NCBI GenBank assembly: GCA_035526335.1
Contig: DATLCN010000034.1
Span: 1-22,518 of the forward strand
DNA length: 22,518 nt
Source of the DNA: GCA-2861595 sp035526335
GTDB lineage: Bacteria > Actinomycetota > Acidimicrobiia > Acidimicrobiales > GCA-2861595
Direction: 5' to 3'
The position numbers and the translations under genes are program-made. Shown piece by piece: positions 14,371 to 21,777 of the stretch. Numbering within the stretch: position 1 is the stretch's first letter; each line of letters opens with the position of its first letter. Below the pieces are notes generated by a model, which ran no database searches, was not told the origin of the DNA, and saw nothing but the letters and a program-made list of their open reading frames with translations.

Positions 14371-15144
14371 CTACGAGGCCGTGGTGGTCGTGGTGGTGGG
14401 GCCGTGGCCGGAGGATCTCCCGGCATCGGCCTTGCGGTGCTCGGCCACGGCGGCGCCGGCCCGGGCGTTCGGGTGGTCGCCGGGGTGGTCGTCGTCGGAC
14501 TGGCCGTTGTCGCCGGACTGGCCGTTGTCGTCGGTGGTCTCCGGCTTGCCCTGCTCGTCACCGGACCTGCCGGCGGTCTTGGGCTCGTCGGCGTTGGCGC
14601 CGGAGGCCGAGGGGGGAGCGTGCACGGGCTTGCCGCATTCTGACTGCGCGGCTGCCGTCTTCTGCTCCTCGGTCACACCGGGGGTCTGGGCGACGCTGCT
14701 GACGTACTGGCCGTGGTTGCCGGTGAAGCCGGCGGGACAGCCGACGGTGGAGCGGGTGACGCCGTGGGTGCCCGTCGTGCCGGTGGCCGTCTTGGCCGCC
14801 TTCCTGGCCTCCTTGGCCGCCTCGGCCGCAGCCTTGGCGGCGGGATCGTCGGCGTCGTCGCCCGGGTCGTCGACAGCACCCAGTGTGACGGTGGAGAGGA
14901 CGGTCTTGGCCACGTCACTTGCCGAGTCGGGAACGCCGGGGGCCGCGGCGGCGAGGCCCATGCCGCCGAGCAGGGAGCCGGCGAGGAGCGAGCCCACCAT
15001 CAGCGGGCGCAGCCGGCTGCGGCCCGCGGTCACGGGCACGGATGCCATCAAGGAGCGGTGGGAGGCGGCGATGTCGGGGGCGACGGGCTGCTGGCCCAGG
15101 GAGTGGAGGCGGCGGGTGATGGGGTCGTGCTCTGTGGGTTCCAT
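14371..15144 (-). CDS. Sigma-linked membrane protein, putative anti-sigma partner
   Basis: This encodes 257 residues from ATG 15144. Residues 1-45 are cytoplasmic (MEPTEHDPITRRLHSLGQQP...), 46-68 a membrane helix, and the rest external. Outside lies an Ala/Lys/Glu-rich helix (103-118), a short conserved-looking module with two cysteines (VGCPAGFTGNHGQYVSSVAQ ... AAQSECGKP, about 135-172), and a disordered Asp/Gly/Thr-rich tail. The NHGQYVS...CGKP pattern resembles one seen in other actinobacterial exported proteins of unknown role. The gene follows an ECF sigma gene by 64 bases, the usual place for an anti-sigma factor, but the typical zinc motif HxxxCxxC is absent. The anti-sigma role is inference. 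The frame stays open upstream to 15309, inside the sigma gene, which I reject as start. Confidence 0.7.
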   Translation of the reverse strand: MEPTEHDPITRRLHSLGQQPVAPDIAASHRSLMASVPVTAGRSRLRPLMVGSLLAGSLLGGMGLAAAAPGVPDSASDVAKTVLSTVTLGAVDDPGDDADDPAAKAAAEAAKEARKAAKTATGTTGTHGVTRSTVGCPAGFTGNHGQYVSSVAQTPGVTEEQKTAAAQSECGKPVHAPPSASGANADEPKTAGRSGDEQGKPETTDDNGQSGDNGQSDDDHPGDHPNARAGAAVAEHRKADAGRSSGHGPTTTTTTAS

Positions 15145-15208
15145 TGACCGGGTAAGCGCCGGAGAGGCCGGTGGGGATACGGGCGGACGCCGGAAATCAC
15201 GAAATTTC

Positions 15209-15682
15209 TCAATGCTCTCGGGAACCCAGCGACCGCTCCAACGCCTCGAGGGCGCGGCGCTGCATGGCCTTGACGGCACCCACGCGCCGGCGGGTGATGC
15301 GGGCGACATCCTCCAGCGGCAGGTCTCCGACGAAGCGCAGCACCACGACCTCCCGTTGTTCGGGAGTCAGCTCGGCCAGGGCAGCGAGAAGCTCGGCGTC
15401 GAGTCCGGCGGCGCTGTCACGCCTTGAGCCTTCCGGGATGGGCGAGGAGCTCGTGAGCGGCCTTCTCGATGCGGCGCGGCGGGCGTCCAGCAATCGGTTG
15501 TAGGCGACGGAGAAGACCCAACGTCGCAGGGCAGCCTCGTCCCCTCGGAACTTGCTCCAGTCCCGGGCGACCTGGAGGAACACCTCGCCGAGGATGTCCT
15601 CGGGGTCCGGGGCGCGCTGCGAGCGCAGGTAGCCCAGAACCGCGGCCGCGAAGGCGCGATACGCATCGCCGGCGTTCTCCAC
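15209..15682 (-). CDS. ECF-family RNA polymerase sigma factor
   Basis: This encodes 157 residues from a GTG at 15682, 12 bases after the upstream stop, with GAGG 10 bases before it. Region 2 covers about residues 8-70 (AFAAAVLGYLRSQ, DPEDILGEVFLQVARDW, LRRWVFSVAYNRLLDARR). Region 4 covers about 95-150 (LAALAELTPEQREVVVLRFVGDLPLEDVARIT, VGAVKAMQRRALEALER). Regions 1 and 3 are absent, as in ECF (sigma-70 group 4) proteins, which direct polymerase to envelope or stress genes. It lies between a Thr-rich secreted protein gene and the membrane protein gene that may bind it, all on one strand. I did not find a clear autoregulated promoter. Confidence 0.9.
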   Translation of the reverse strand: MENAGDAYRAFAAAVLGYLRSQRAPDPEDILGEVFLQVARDWSKFRGDEAALRRWVFSVAYNRLLDARRAASRRPLTSSSPIPEGSRRDSAAGLDAELLAALAELTPEQREVVVLRFVGDLPLEDVARITRRRVGAVKAMQRRALEALERSLGSREH

Positions 15683-15694
15683 CCCGCTATGTCC

Positions 15695-16471
15695 TCAACG
15701 GCGACGGATGTCGGTCCAGACCCCGATGGTTGCGATGAGCACGGCCAGAAGCGAAGAGACGAGGATCGGGTTCGGCCCCCCTCCGGACTTGGCCGGCTGC
15801 GCCCGCCGGGCCGGTGTCCCCGCGTCCTCCAGGGCCACACCGTCCTTTCCGCTCGGTGCCGGCTGGGGTGACGTTGAGGGAGGCGGCTCGATCACCGCCG
15901 GCAGGGGGGCTGGGCCGGTCAGGCTCGGCACGCCCGTGGCCGGAGGCGGCGTGGCCGTTGCGGGACGCCTCAAGGTTGTGATCCCGAACGACGTGCGCCG
16001 TTCCGCCGACGAAGTGGTGCTGGCGGGCGCGACTGCCACGAAGGACGACCTTGTCCCGGAGGCGACCCGCTGGACGACGGGATCCACGGTGCTACCGGAC
16101 GTCGTTGTACCGGATGTGGTTGTACCGGATGTTGTGTTCCCCGCTGTGGTGGTGCCCGTTGTGGTGCCACCGCCCGCCGGCGGGCTGGTCGCGGTGGTAG
16201 TCGTGGACCCCGCCCTGGTCGTCGTGGTGGTCGTCGATGACGGCGGATCCGTGGTCGTGACAGGTTCGGTGGTGGTGGTCGTCTCCGGTTCCGTGGTGGT
16301 GGTCGAGGTTTCCTCGCCCACCGTCGTCGTACTCGTGGTCGTCGTGTCGTCCACGACGTGTCCCGGCCGGTGGTGTGCCCACGCCGGGCCGGTCCACGCC
16401 AGGACCAACAGGATCGAGGCCAGCGTCGTCCCGGCTGCGGCGAGCTGCGGACCGAGGCCGATGCTCGACAT
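15695..16471 (-). CDS. Thr-rich secreted protein with C-terminal membrane anchor
   Basis: This encodes 258 residues from ATG 16471, chosen because it leaves a normal signal peptide (cleavage after AWA, residue 32); an in-frame ATG at 16534 would add a 21-residue polar leader. Residues about 40-130 are mucin-like, with long Thr runs separated by Glu-Pro or Gly-Ser spacers. A Pro/Ala-rich stretch follows, and a C-terminal membrane helix (NPILVSSLLAVLIATIGVW) ends in DIRRR. Such stalks are often O-glycosylated in actinobacteria, but that is inference. The gene is 12 bases ahead of the ECF sigma gene and is probably the first gene of that unit. No catalytic domain is visible. Confidence 0.75.
   Translation of the reverse strand: MSSIGLGPQLAAAGTTLASILLVLAWTGPAWAHHRPGHVVDDTTTTSTTTVGEETSTTTTEPETTTTTEPVTTTDPPSSTTTTTTRAGSTTTTATSPPAGGGTTTGTTTAGNTTSGTTTSGTTTSGSTVDPVVQRVASGTRSSFVAVAPASTTSSAERRTSFGITTLRRPATATPPPATGVPSLTGPAPLPAVIEPPPSTSPQPAPSGKDGVALEDAGTPARRAQPAKSGGGPNPILVSSLLAVLIATIGVWTDIRRR
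16080..16350. repeat. Thr-codon repeats including 15-bp tandem units
   Basis: On the plus strand this stretch is dominated by GTGGT and GTCGT words, the complement of ACC/ACG/ACA Thr codons. Near 16098-16135 the 15-bp word GTTGTACCGGATGTG recurs with small changes, encoding TTTSG units. All periods are multiples of three and lie inside the Thr-rich protein gene. Confidence 0.75.
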
Positions 16472-16782
16472 CCGCCGCTCGTTGTGGCTCCGGCGCGTGC
16501 TCAGAATGTCCGGATCCTGCCACGGCGATACCATGGGCTCAACCCGTGGTCAGCCGCACTGGACGACCACCGCCACACGTTCGTTTGGCGCGCGAAGTTA
16601 GAAGCCGCGAAAGCCCTGGTAGATCGCATCGCGCGACCACCTCCAACCGCCTCGGTCGACGGCGTTTCGGTACGCCCTCCCGGCCCGCCGCATCGAGCGC
16701 CGATACCGCAGCTCGTGAGCGATCCGGCGCATCACAAGAGTGTCGCGCAGCGTCGTCCAGCGATGAGGCCAGATGCCAAGTA
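16472..16782 (-). other. Gap with a possible 44-residue basic ORF
   Basis: A minus-strand frame from ATG 16732 (or GTG 16735) to TAA 16598 encodes MRRIAHELRYRRSMRRAGRA and on to DAIYQGFRGF, 44 residues, very basic. It has no ribosome site and no family I recognise. The frame remains open further upstream toward the vapC end, so it may be a remnant of a longer reading frame rather than a gene. The rest of the gap is the upstream region of the Thr-rich gene; I see no hairpin. Confidence 0.2.
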
Positions 16783-17205
16783 CTACACGACCAGGACGGA
16801 GAGTCGGGCCGCGTTGGTCGCCAGCGAGCCGAGCATCTGGAATTCGCCGCCGTCGCTGGTCACGATGACGACGTCGTCGTGTGCAGCGCGCGCATCGGCC
16901 GCTGCCGCGACCACGGTGTCGACTCCCGAGGGCGGTGGCTTCATCCCAGCGCCCATCGCAGCGCGCCGAAGCGCTCCCGCGGCGTGACCGGTCGCCGCAT
17001 CGACGTCAGCGATGTTCACGACGTCGAGTAAACGCCGCACGTGGAAGTCATGACCGGCGTGGCCGGTCAGGACGCTCTCGGCAAGTACCGCTGCGGGCAG
17101 GACGAGGTCGTCGGCCCGATTTCGGAGCAGCCGCAAGCGAGCGCGACGCTCTTCATCGATCGGTGCAAGTCCTTCGACACCACCCGTGTCGAGAACGGTG
17201 ATCAA
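16783..17205 (-). CDS. vapC: PIN-domain ribonuclease toxin (VapC type)
   Basis: This encodes 140 residues from a TTG at 17205 that overlaps the antitoxin stop as TTGA. The acidic residues of the PIN nuclease site are in order: Asp6 in ITVLDTGGVEGL, Glu43 in LAESVLTG, Asp96 in SGVDTVVAAA, and Asp118 in VIVTSDGGEF. VapC toxins cut RNA (often tRNA or rRNA) when released from the antitoxin. The gene lies directly after a ribbon-helix-helix antitoxin gene on the same strand, the standard VapBC order. The frame is open upstream to 17286, but that would overlap the antitoxin by 85 bases and place non-PIN sequence first. Confidence 0.88.
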   Translation of the reverse strand: MITVLDTGGVEGLAPIDEERRARLRLLRNRADDLVLPAAVLAESVLTGHAGHDFHVRRLLDVVNIADVDAATGHAAGALRRAAMGAGMKPPPSGVDTVVAAAADARAAHDDVVIVTSDGGEFQMLGSLATNAARLSVLVV

Positions 17206-17489
17206 CCGGCCACCCGCGCCCGTGGCGTAGCGGTGGTCTTCGCTCCCTTCCGCTTCGGCTTCACCGCCGTCGCGGAGTCGAGCCACGCCGCGGCCTTGGC
17301 CTTTGCCTTCGCCGACGGTGCGCCGTGAGCTGCGTCGAGCTCATCGAGCCACGCGTCTAGCACCGCCAGGCGCTGACGCCTATCTAGCTCGTCCGCGACC
17401 GCACGCCGCGCAAGCGCCGACACGTTCAGGCGCGCGGTTCGGGCCTGCTCATCGAGGTCGTCGGGAAGGCTGATGTTCCGGCGGGCCAT
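17202..17489 (-). CDS. vapB: Ribbon-helix-helix antitoxin (VapB/CcdA type)
   Basis: This encodes 95 residues from ATG 17489 (a GTG two codons earlier, at 17495, is possible). The start MARRNISLPDDLDEQART gives the beta strand and first helix of a ribbon-helix-helix DNA-binding domain, and NVSALARRAVADELDRR the second helix. The remainder is a charged Ala/Lys-rich tail (SAKAKAKAAAWLDS, KPKRKGAKTT) that would wrap the toxin. Antitoxins of this class neutralise VapC and repress their own promoter. The operator-like direct repeats over the start codon support autoregulation. Confidence 0.83.
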   Translation of the reverse strand: MARRNISLPDDLDEQARTARLNVSALARRAVADELDRRQRLAVLDAWLDELDAAHGAPSAKAKAKAAAWLDSATAVKPKRKGAKTTATPRARVAG

Positions 17490-17506
17490 ACACACATGTT
17501 ACACAC
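17489..17506 (-). promoter_or_regulatory. Direct-repeat operator and possible -10 at the vapB start
   Basis: Read on the minus strand, GTGTGTA occurs at 17506-17500 and again at 17495-17489, 11 bases apart, about one helical turn. This is the spacing favoured by ribbon-helix-helix dimers. TAACAT (17501-17496) lies between them and could be the -10 box, placing the transcript start at or next to the ATG (leaderless). No -35 box is evident. Confidence 0.4.
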
Positions 17507-18234
17507 GCACGTTCTTCGTGAGGGCGAAGCCTCCCAGCAGGAGAACTCAGCCATCCGCTGCCAGGACGCGGGGGCGCCGACCGCAGTGTGCGGTCGGGGT
17601 CAAGCCTCAGGTGTGCGTGCATGGAGAGACATGTGAGCCTCTTGCAAGGGGAGCGGGCTTCGCTCGGCTCTCACAAGATCCAGGCGCCCAGCGTGATCAT
17701 GCCTCCGATGCTGCAGCTAGGGCGTGGTCGATCAGATGCTGGAACATGCCACCGCGGCCGACGGCGGAGAACTGCAGCGGGTCGCCGACGAGGATGACGC
17801 GCCAGTCCATGTGGTCCGCGAGGACCGAGAGGTCGGCGAGCTTCGGTGTGGCGAGCATTCACCGTCCATCAGCGAGAGGAACACGTCCGGGTCGACCTCG
17901 CCGTTCAGCCCCCAGGCGTTCGCCTGGCGTCCCAGCCACAGACCGGGCGGTTCGCCGGCATCGAGGGAGTACGCAAGCCCGCGCCGCTCGGGGTCGACGT
18001 AGTACGCCCCGGCGTCGATGCCGCGGGCGCGTGTTGACGCGCGCCGTCACGAGCAAACGCCTTTGCACTCGTCTGTCCGCCCGCGCCGTCACGCGCCACC
18101 CCCGCCACGCCGCGGCCGTACGTCCGTGCTCGCGCTCGGTCTCCCTGCTCGATCCGACTCCTCCCATCGCCCTCGCGATGCGCGACCGCCAGGGAGAAAA
18201 CGCAAGGAGCCTTCATAAAAGCCCAGCATAGCGC
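17496..18234. other. 739-bp gap without an intact gene
   Basis: The stretch holds the vapB upstream region, the two relaxase fragments listed separately (17697-18046), and about 190 bp with a 12-bp direct repeat CGCGCCGTCACG (18040-18051 and 18082-18093). Base composition and codon pattern are less regular than in the flanking genes, as expected for decayed mobile DNA. From 17507 to 17696 I see nothing recognisable. Confidence 0.6.
17697..18046 (-). pseudogene. Decayed MobF/TrwC-type conjugative relaxase, two fragments
   Basis: Two pieces of one protein family lie in different frames. Fragment A (18046 to 17858) reads GIDAGAYYVD, then LDAGEPPGLWLGRQANAWGL and NGEVDPDVFLSLMDG, which resembles the N-terminal nicking domain of TrwC/MobF relaxases (catalytic tyrosines and the GEPPGxWxG motif). 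Fragment B (17858 to TGA 17697, 53 residues) reads ATPKLADLSVLADHMDWR, then VILVGDPLQFSAVGRGGMF, the helicase motif III region (GDPxQ) found hundreds of residues later in intact proteins. The frame changes at the junction near 17858, so an internal deletion of several hundred codons is inferred. Nothing intact remains. The identity rests on motif recognition, not a search. Confidence 0.65.
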
Positions 18235-18669
18235 CTATTCTAGCTCCAGTCTGTAAACGTTGGTGTCCCGGACCTCGAAACCGAGGCGCTCGTACAACCG
18301 GTTGGCGGAGCGGCGGATCGGCCGGGACGTCAGATCCACTGTCTTTGCTCCCGATCCCACGGCAATCCGGAGCGCGTCCCGGGCGAGGGCCTCACCAACG
18401 CCACGTCCGCGGGCCGTCTGATCGACCACGACATCCTCGATCCAGGCCCGGATCCCGGTCGGGATGCGGAACACGACCAGGGTCAGGACTCCGATTATGA
18501 CCGCGTCCTGGTCCCGGGCCACGAGCAGATGGGTCCCGCTCTCCTCCACCATTTCCGCCAGCTCGGCTCTCCCCACGGCTGTAGCGGAAGACGAGAGCTG
18601 CGGGATCAGCCGGGCGAGCCCCTCGAGGAGCTCCTCGTCCACCGAGACGGCCTCGGTGACGGTTGTCAC
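18235..18669 (-). CDS. GNAT family N-acetyltransferase
   Basis: This encodes 144 residues from a GTG at 18669 whose GTGA overlaps the citrate-synthase stop; this start places the protein exactly at the usual GNAT N-terminus. The acetyl-CoA binding motif is ARGRGVGEALARDAL, preceded by the strand IEDVVVDQ, and the C-terminal part RSANRLYERLGFEVRDTNVYRLEL is characteristic of the family. It transfers an acetyl group from acetyl-CoA to an amine or protein lysine; the substrate is unknown. Coupling to a citrate synthase, another acetyl-CoA user, is noted but may only reflect operon layout. Confidence 0.88.
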   Translation of the reverse strand: MTTVTEAVSVDEELLEGLARLIPQLSSSATAVGRAELAEMVEESGTHLLVARDQDAVIIGVLTLVVFRIPTGIRAWIEDVVVDQTARGRGVGEALARDALRIAVGSGAKTVDLTSRPIRRSANRLYERLGFEVRDTNVYRLELE

Positions 18670-20204
18670 CCGACGGCGGGGACCGGCTGGGGCGGTGGCG
18701 GCCCCACGTAACGGGCGCTGGGCCGCATGATGCGGTTGTCGGCAGCCTGCTCGAGAATGTTGGCGCACCAGCCGATGGTGCGACTCGACGCGAAGGTGGG
18801 AGTGAACAGTTCGCGCGGAAGGCCGCAGCGATCCATCACGACACCGGCGTAGAACTCCACGTTGGCATAGAGGTTGCGGCCGGGCTTGAGCTCGGCGAGA
18901 ACGTCGACCACGGTGCGCTCCACCTGCTTGGCGAACTCGGTGTTGTGGCCACCGAGCCGCTCGGCCACCCCCCTCAGCATCACCGAGCGCGGGTCGTCGG
19001 TCTTGTACACGCGGTGGCCGAAGCCCATGATCCGCGCTCCGCTCTCCACCGCATTGCGGATCCAGGCTTCGGCGTTGTCGGGCGTGCCGATGGCGTCGAG
19101 CATGTCGAGAGCACGGCTGGGCGCGCCCCCGTGCAATGGGCCGGAAAGCGACCCGAGGGCAGCCACGACGGCAGAACCGAGGTCGGCCCCGGTGGAGGTG
19201 ACCACTCTGGCCGTGAAGGTCGAGGCGTTGAAACCATGATCGATGGTGGAGATCTGGTACTGCTCGACGGCCCGGGCATAGACCGGGTCGGGAACCTCAC
19301 CGGTGAGCATGTAGAGGTAGTTGGCGGAGTAGCCGAGATCGGGGTGCGGCTCTACGGGCTCGAGACCGTGCCGGAGGCGGTGGAGGGCCATGATGAGGGC
19401 GGGTACGACGGCACACACCCTCAGCGCATCCATGCGGAGACGGGCGGCGTCGACATCGAGACTGGGGGGCATGTCCAGTGCCTGGGCAACCGCCGACAGC
19501 GCGGTACGAAGGGCGTCGAGCGGCCCCGGAGCCTTGCCCGCACGGGCGATGACGGGAAGCAGCGACTTCACCGCGTCCGGGACCGCTTTGAACAGCTTGA
19601 CCTCCTGGAGGAACTCCCGTCGCTGAGCCGCGGTGGGGAGCTCCCCCTCGAACAGCAGGTACCAGACATCCTCGAGGGTGCGCTTCTCGGCCAGCTCCAC
19701 CGCGTTGTACTGGCGGTAGTGGTAGAAGCCCTCCAGACCGCGGACATCGCCGACGGTCGTCTCCGCCACCACGAGCCCTTCGAGGCCCTTGGGCGCGATG
19801 GTCTGGCTCGGGTGACCCATGGGCTGGATCTGGGCGATGCGGACGAGGTCGCGGATCGTGACGATGCCCACCAGGGTTCCGTCCTCGACGACGGGGATGT
19901 GGCGGTATCCCTTCTCGCCCAGCGTGGCCCAGGCGTCGATGACCTCCACGTCGGGGTGCACGGTGTAGGGGTCGCCTGTCATCCACTCGGTGACCTTCAC
20001 CGCAGAGGAGTCGGCGCCGGCCGAAGCGGCCAGTCGCACCAGGTCCCGTTCCGTGAGGATGCCGATGGGGTGCCCGGAGTCGACCACCACGACGGATCCC
20101 ACGTGGTGTTCGTCCATGCGGGTCGCCACGGTGGCCACAGTCTCGTCGGGCTCCGCCGTAACCACGGGCTTGCTCATGATGTCTGCGACGGTGCGCGTGG
20201 CCAC
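18666..20204 (-). CDS. Citrate synthase family enzyme with N-terminal CBS domain pair
   Basis: This encodes 512 residues from a GTG at 20204, with GGGAG 8 bases upstream; in-frame starts further up (to ATG 20257 or 20324) would run into the divergent gene. Residues about 7-61 and 71-126 are two CBS repeats (VADIMSKPVVTAEPDETV ... GILTERDLVRL; VTEWMTGDPYTVHPDVEV ... GIVTIRDLVRI). From about 138 to 495 runs a citrate/2-methylcitrate synthase: DHGFNASTFTARV, GPLHGG (His358), MGFGHRVYKTDDPR (His397), NVEFYAGVV and LFTPTFASSRTIGWCANILEQ. The acid at the third catalytic position is Glu450 rather than the usual Asp; I recall other actinobacterial members sharing Glu. The enzyme condenses an acyl-CoA with oxaloacetate; CBS pairs usually bind adenine nucleotides, suggesting energy control. 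Confidence 0.9.
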   Translation of the reverse strand: MATRTVADIMSKPVVTAEPDETVATVATRMDEHHVGSVVVVDSGHPIGILTERDLVRLAASAGADSSAVKVTEWMTGDPYTVHPDVEVIDAWATLGEKGYRHIPVVEDGTLVGIVTIRDLVRIAQIQPMGHPSQTIAPKGLEGLVVAETTVGDVRGLEGFYHYRQYNAVELAEKRTLEDVWYLLFEGELPTAAQRREFLQEVKLFKAVPDAVKSLLPVIARAGKAPGPLDALRTALSAVAQALDMPPSLDVDAARLRMDALRVCAVVPALIMALHRLRHGLEPVEPHPDLGYSANYLYMLTGEVPDPVYARAVEQYQISTIDHGFNASTFTARVVTSTGADLGSAVVAALGSLSGPLHGGAPSRALDMLDAIGTPDNAEAWIRNAVESGARIMGFGHRVYKTDDPRSVMLRGVAERLGGHNTEFAKQVERTVVDVLAELKPGRNLYANVEFYAGVVMDRCGLPRELFTPTFASSRTIGWCANILEQAADNRIMRPSARYVGPPPPQPVPAVG

Positions 20205-20256
20205 TGGTTTGACTCCCACCTGGTTGCCGATGCCCCTGTTCGAGTGTAGTGGGGGC

Positions 20257-21066
20257 ATGCGCACCCGGGGCCTCTCGGTCATGGTGACGGGGGCCTCGTC
20301 GGGCATAGGACGTGAGACCGCCACCGCTCTGGCCGGTCGGGGTGCCCGAGTCTTCGCCGTCGCCCGCAGCGCCGACCTGCTCTATGACCTGGCCGGCGGG
20401 CACGAACGCATCACGTCCCTCCCAGCTGACCTCACCGACGACGCGGAACGGGCCGCTGTGGTCGAAGCCGTCGGGGACATCGACGTACTGGTCAACAACG
20501 CCGGCATCGGTTGGGTCGGCCAGGTGGAGGAGATGCCGCCGGCCCAGGTGCGCCAGCTGTTCGAACTGAACGTGCTGGCGCTTATAGACCTGACGCAACG
20601 GGTGATCCCGGGAATGCTCGAACGTGGACGGGGCCACGTGGTGAACGTGGCCTCGGTCGCCTCGTGGGTCGCCCTACCTCCACTGACCGTCTACTCGGCC
20701 ACGAAGTTCGCCGTACAGGGCTTCAGTGAAGGACTGCGCCGGGAGATGTCCGGCCGGGGTGTGACCGTGGCGACCATCAACCCGGGGCCCGTGGCCACGA
20801 GGTTCGGGCCGAGGGCCCAGTCGGGGAACCGGGCCAGCCAGCACATGGACGGTGCTCTGATGGCCGGCGTCCCGGCCAGTCTGGTGGCGCGGGCGGTGGT
20901 GCGGTCGGTCCACATGGCCGGCTGGCCCGGCTACTCGGCCATCGCCGTGCCTCGGGTGGTCGGTCTCAGCCGGCTCGGTGCGGTACCGGGACTTCGGTGG
21001 ATGGTGGACGCCGCCGCACTCGTCACCCGACGGCCCGAGACGTACCGACGCTTCGGCGACTCGTAG
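20257..21066 (+). CDS. Short-chain dehydrogenase/reductase (SDR)
   Basis: This encodes 269 residues from ATG 20257. It has the nucleotide loop VTGASSGIGRE (10-20), NNAG (80-83), and the catalytic Ser133, Tyr146 and Lys150 (VASVASW, TVYSATKFAVQGFSEGLR). PGPVATRF follows as in classical SDRs of the DltE-like group. Substrate cannot be predicted. The start lies 52 bases from the citrate-synthase start on the other strand. The ATG has only a run of G directly before it and a possible -10 box TGTAGT at 20245-20250, so the transcript may be leaderless. The C-terminus is basic and may associate with membranes. Confidence 0.9.
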   Translation: MRTRGLSVMVTGASSGIGRETATALAGRGARVFAVARSADLLYDLAGGHERITSLPADLTDDAERAAVVEAVGDIDVLVNNAGIGWVGQVEEMPPAQVRQLFELNVLALIDLTQRVIPGMLERGRGHVVNVASVASWVALPPLTVYSATKFAVQGFSEGLRREMSGRGVTVATINPGPVATRFGPRAQSGNRASQHMDGALMAGVPASLVARAVVRSVHMAGWPGYSAIAVPRVVGLSRLGAVPGLRWMVDAAALVTRRPETYRRFGDS

Positions 21067-21294
21067 GTACAGGCCGAGATATGTCGAGGTGGCCTTCGGG
21101 CCAAGGCCGCGCACCTTTCACCGACCGGCGGAGCGTTACGCGGCAAGCCGGCAACGACAGCCGCGAGTCGGTCGTCGAGCCTGAGCGCGTCATTTGAGCG
21201 GGCAATAGCTTCCCAGCGTTCTGACCAGTCGACCGTCACTGGCCGCCCATGGGTTCTTGGGATTGAGAAGACATCGTTCGCCTTCGGGGGGTGG

Positions 21295-21326
21295 ACGAGG
21301 GGCCGGACCAGAACCCGGCCCCTCGT
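21295..21326. terminator. Strong bidirectional hairpin terminator
   Basis: ACGAGGGGCCGG (21295-21306) and CCGGCCCCTCGT (21315-21326) form a perfect 12-bp stem with an 8-base loop, 8 bases beyond the stop of the minus-strand DUF1059 gene and 228 bases after the plus-strand SDR gene. No T-tract is seen. The remaining 21067-21294 holds nothing else I can support. Confidence 0.75.
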
Positions 21327-21334
21327 GGTTCGCA

Positions 21335-21511
21335 CTACTTGCTGGCGGCGGACCGCACGTAGTTGAACAGGGTGTCGGTGAAGTGCTTCACGTTGTGGAC
21401 CTTGCGGGCGTGATCGGCGACCTTGGACCGCAGTTCGTCCTCGGAACCGGCCCGGGTCTTGAAGCCGCAGCCCCAAGCCCCGGCTGCCTTACAGCTGTGT
21501 TCGTATGCCAT
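21335..21511 (-). CDS. DUF1059-like small protein
   Basis: This encodes 58 residues from ATG 21511, with AAGGAG 6 bases upstream, a strong site. The sequence MAYEHSCKAAGAWGCGFKTR, then SEDELRSKVADHARKVHN, matches the pattern of DUF1059 proteins: two cysteines (7 and 15) near the start, an acidic helix and an HARKVHN-like histidine cluster. A metal-binding role is often suspected, but function is not established. It is a single-gene unit ending in the hairpin at 21295-21326. The 266 bases upstream (21512-21777) hold no other supported feature. Confidence 0.8.
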   Translation of the reverse strand: MAYEHSCKAAGAWGCGFKTRAGSEDELRSKVADHARKVHNVKHFTDTLFNYVRSAASK

Positions 21512-21777
21512 GTCGGACTCCTTCGCGTTGTATGTGGACCGGCGGCGAAAGCGAACGCGCCGCGCCACCGGTAGAACGGAGGAGCTGATGGGGTCGCCGT
21601 CTCGCGTCGCGTCAGCGCGCGATGCAGCGGCCCGAACCGTCGTCGCCCGACCGGGCGAGAGGGACACCAGCTCAGCGACGTGCCATGCGGAATCCCCCTT
21701 CCTCGGGGAACCGTCCCCGTCTCGGTCGACTTCGGTCGTCGAAAACGTAGCCGACGCCCACCTACTCTGCTGATGAC

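Noticed and set aside
17473..18231. Plus-strand frame of about 252 codons over the mobile-element scar
   Set aside because: The opposite strand shows relaxase motifs in two frames. The plus-strand product is Arg/Pro/Ser-rich and matches nothing I know.
20931..21261. Minus-strand frame with the stretch VDWSERWEAIARSNDALRL
   Set aside because: Part of it looks protein-like, but it has no ribosome site and its end runs antisense through 136 bases of the SDR gene. Third-base GC is only moderate. Left as an unproven candidate.
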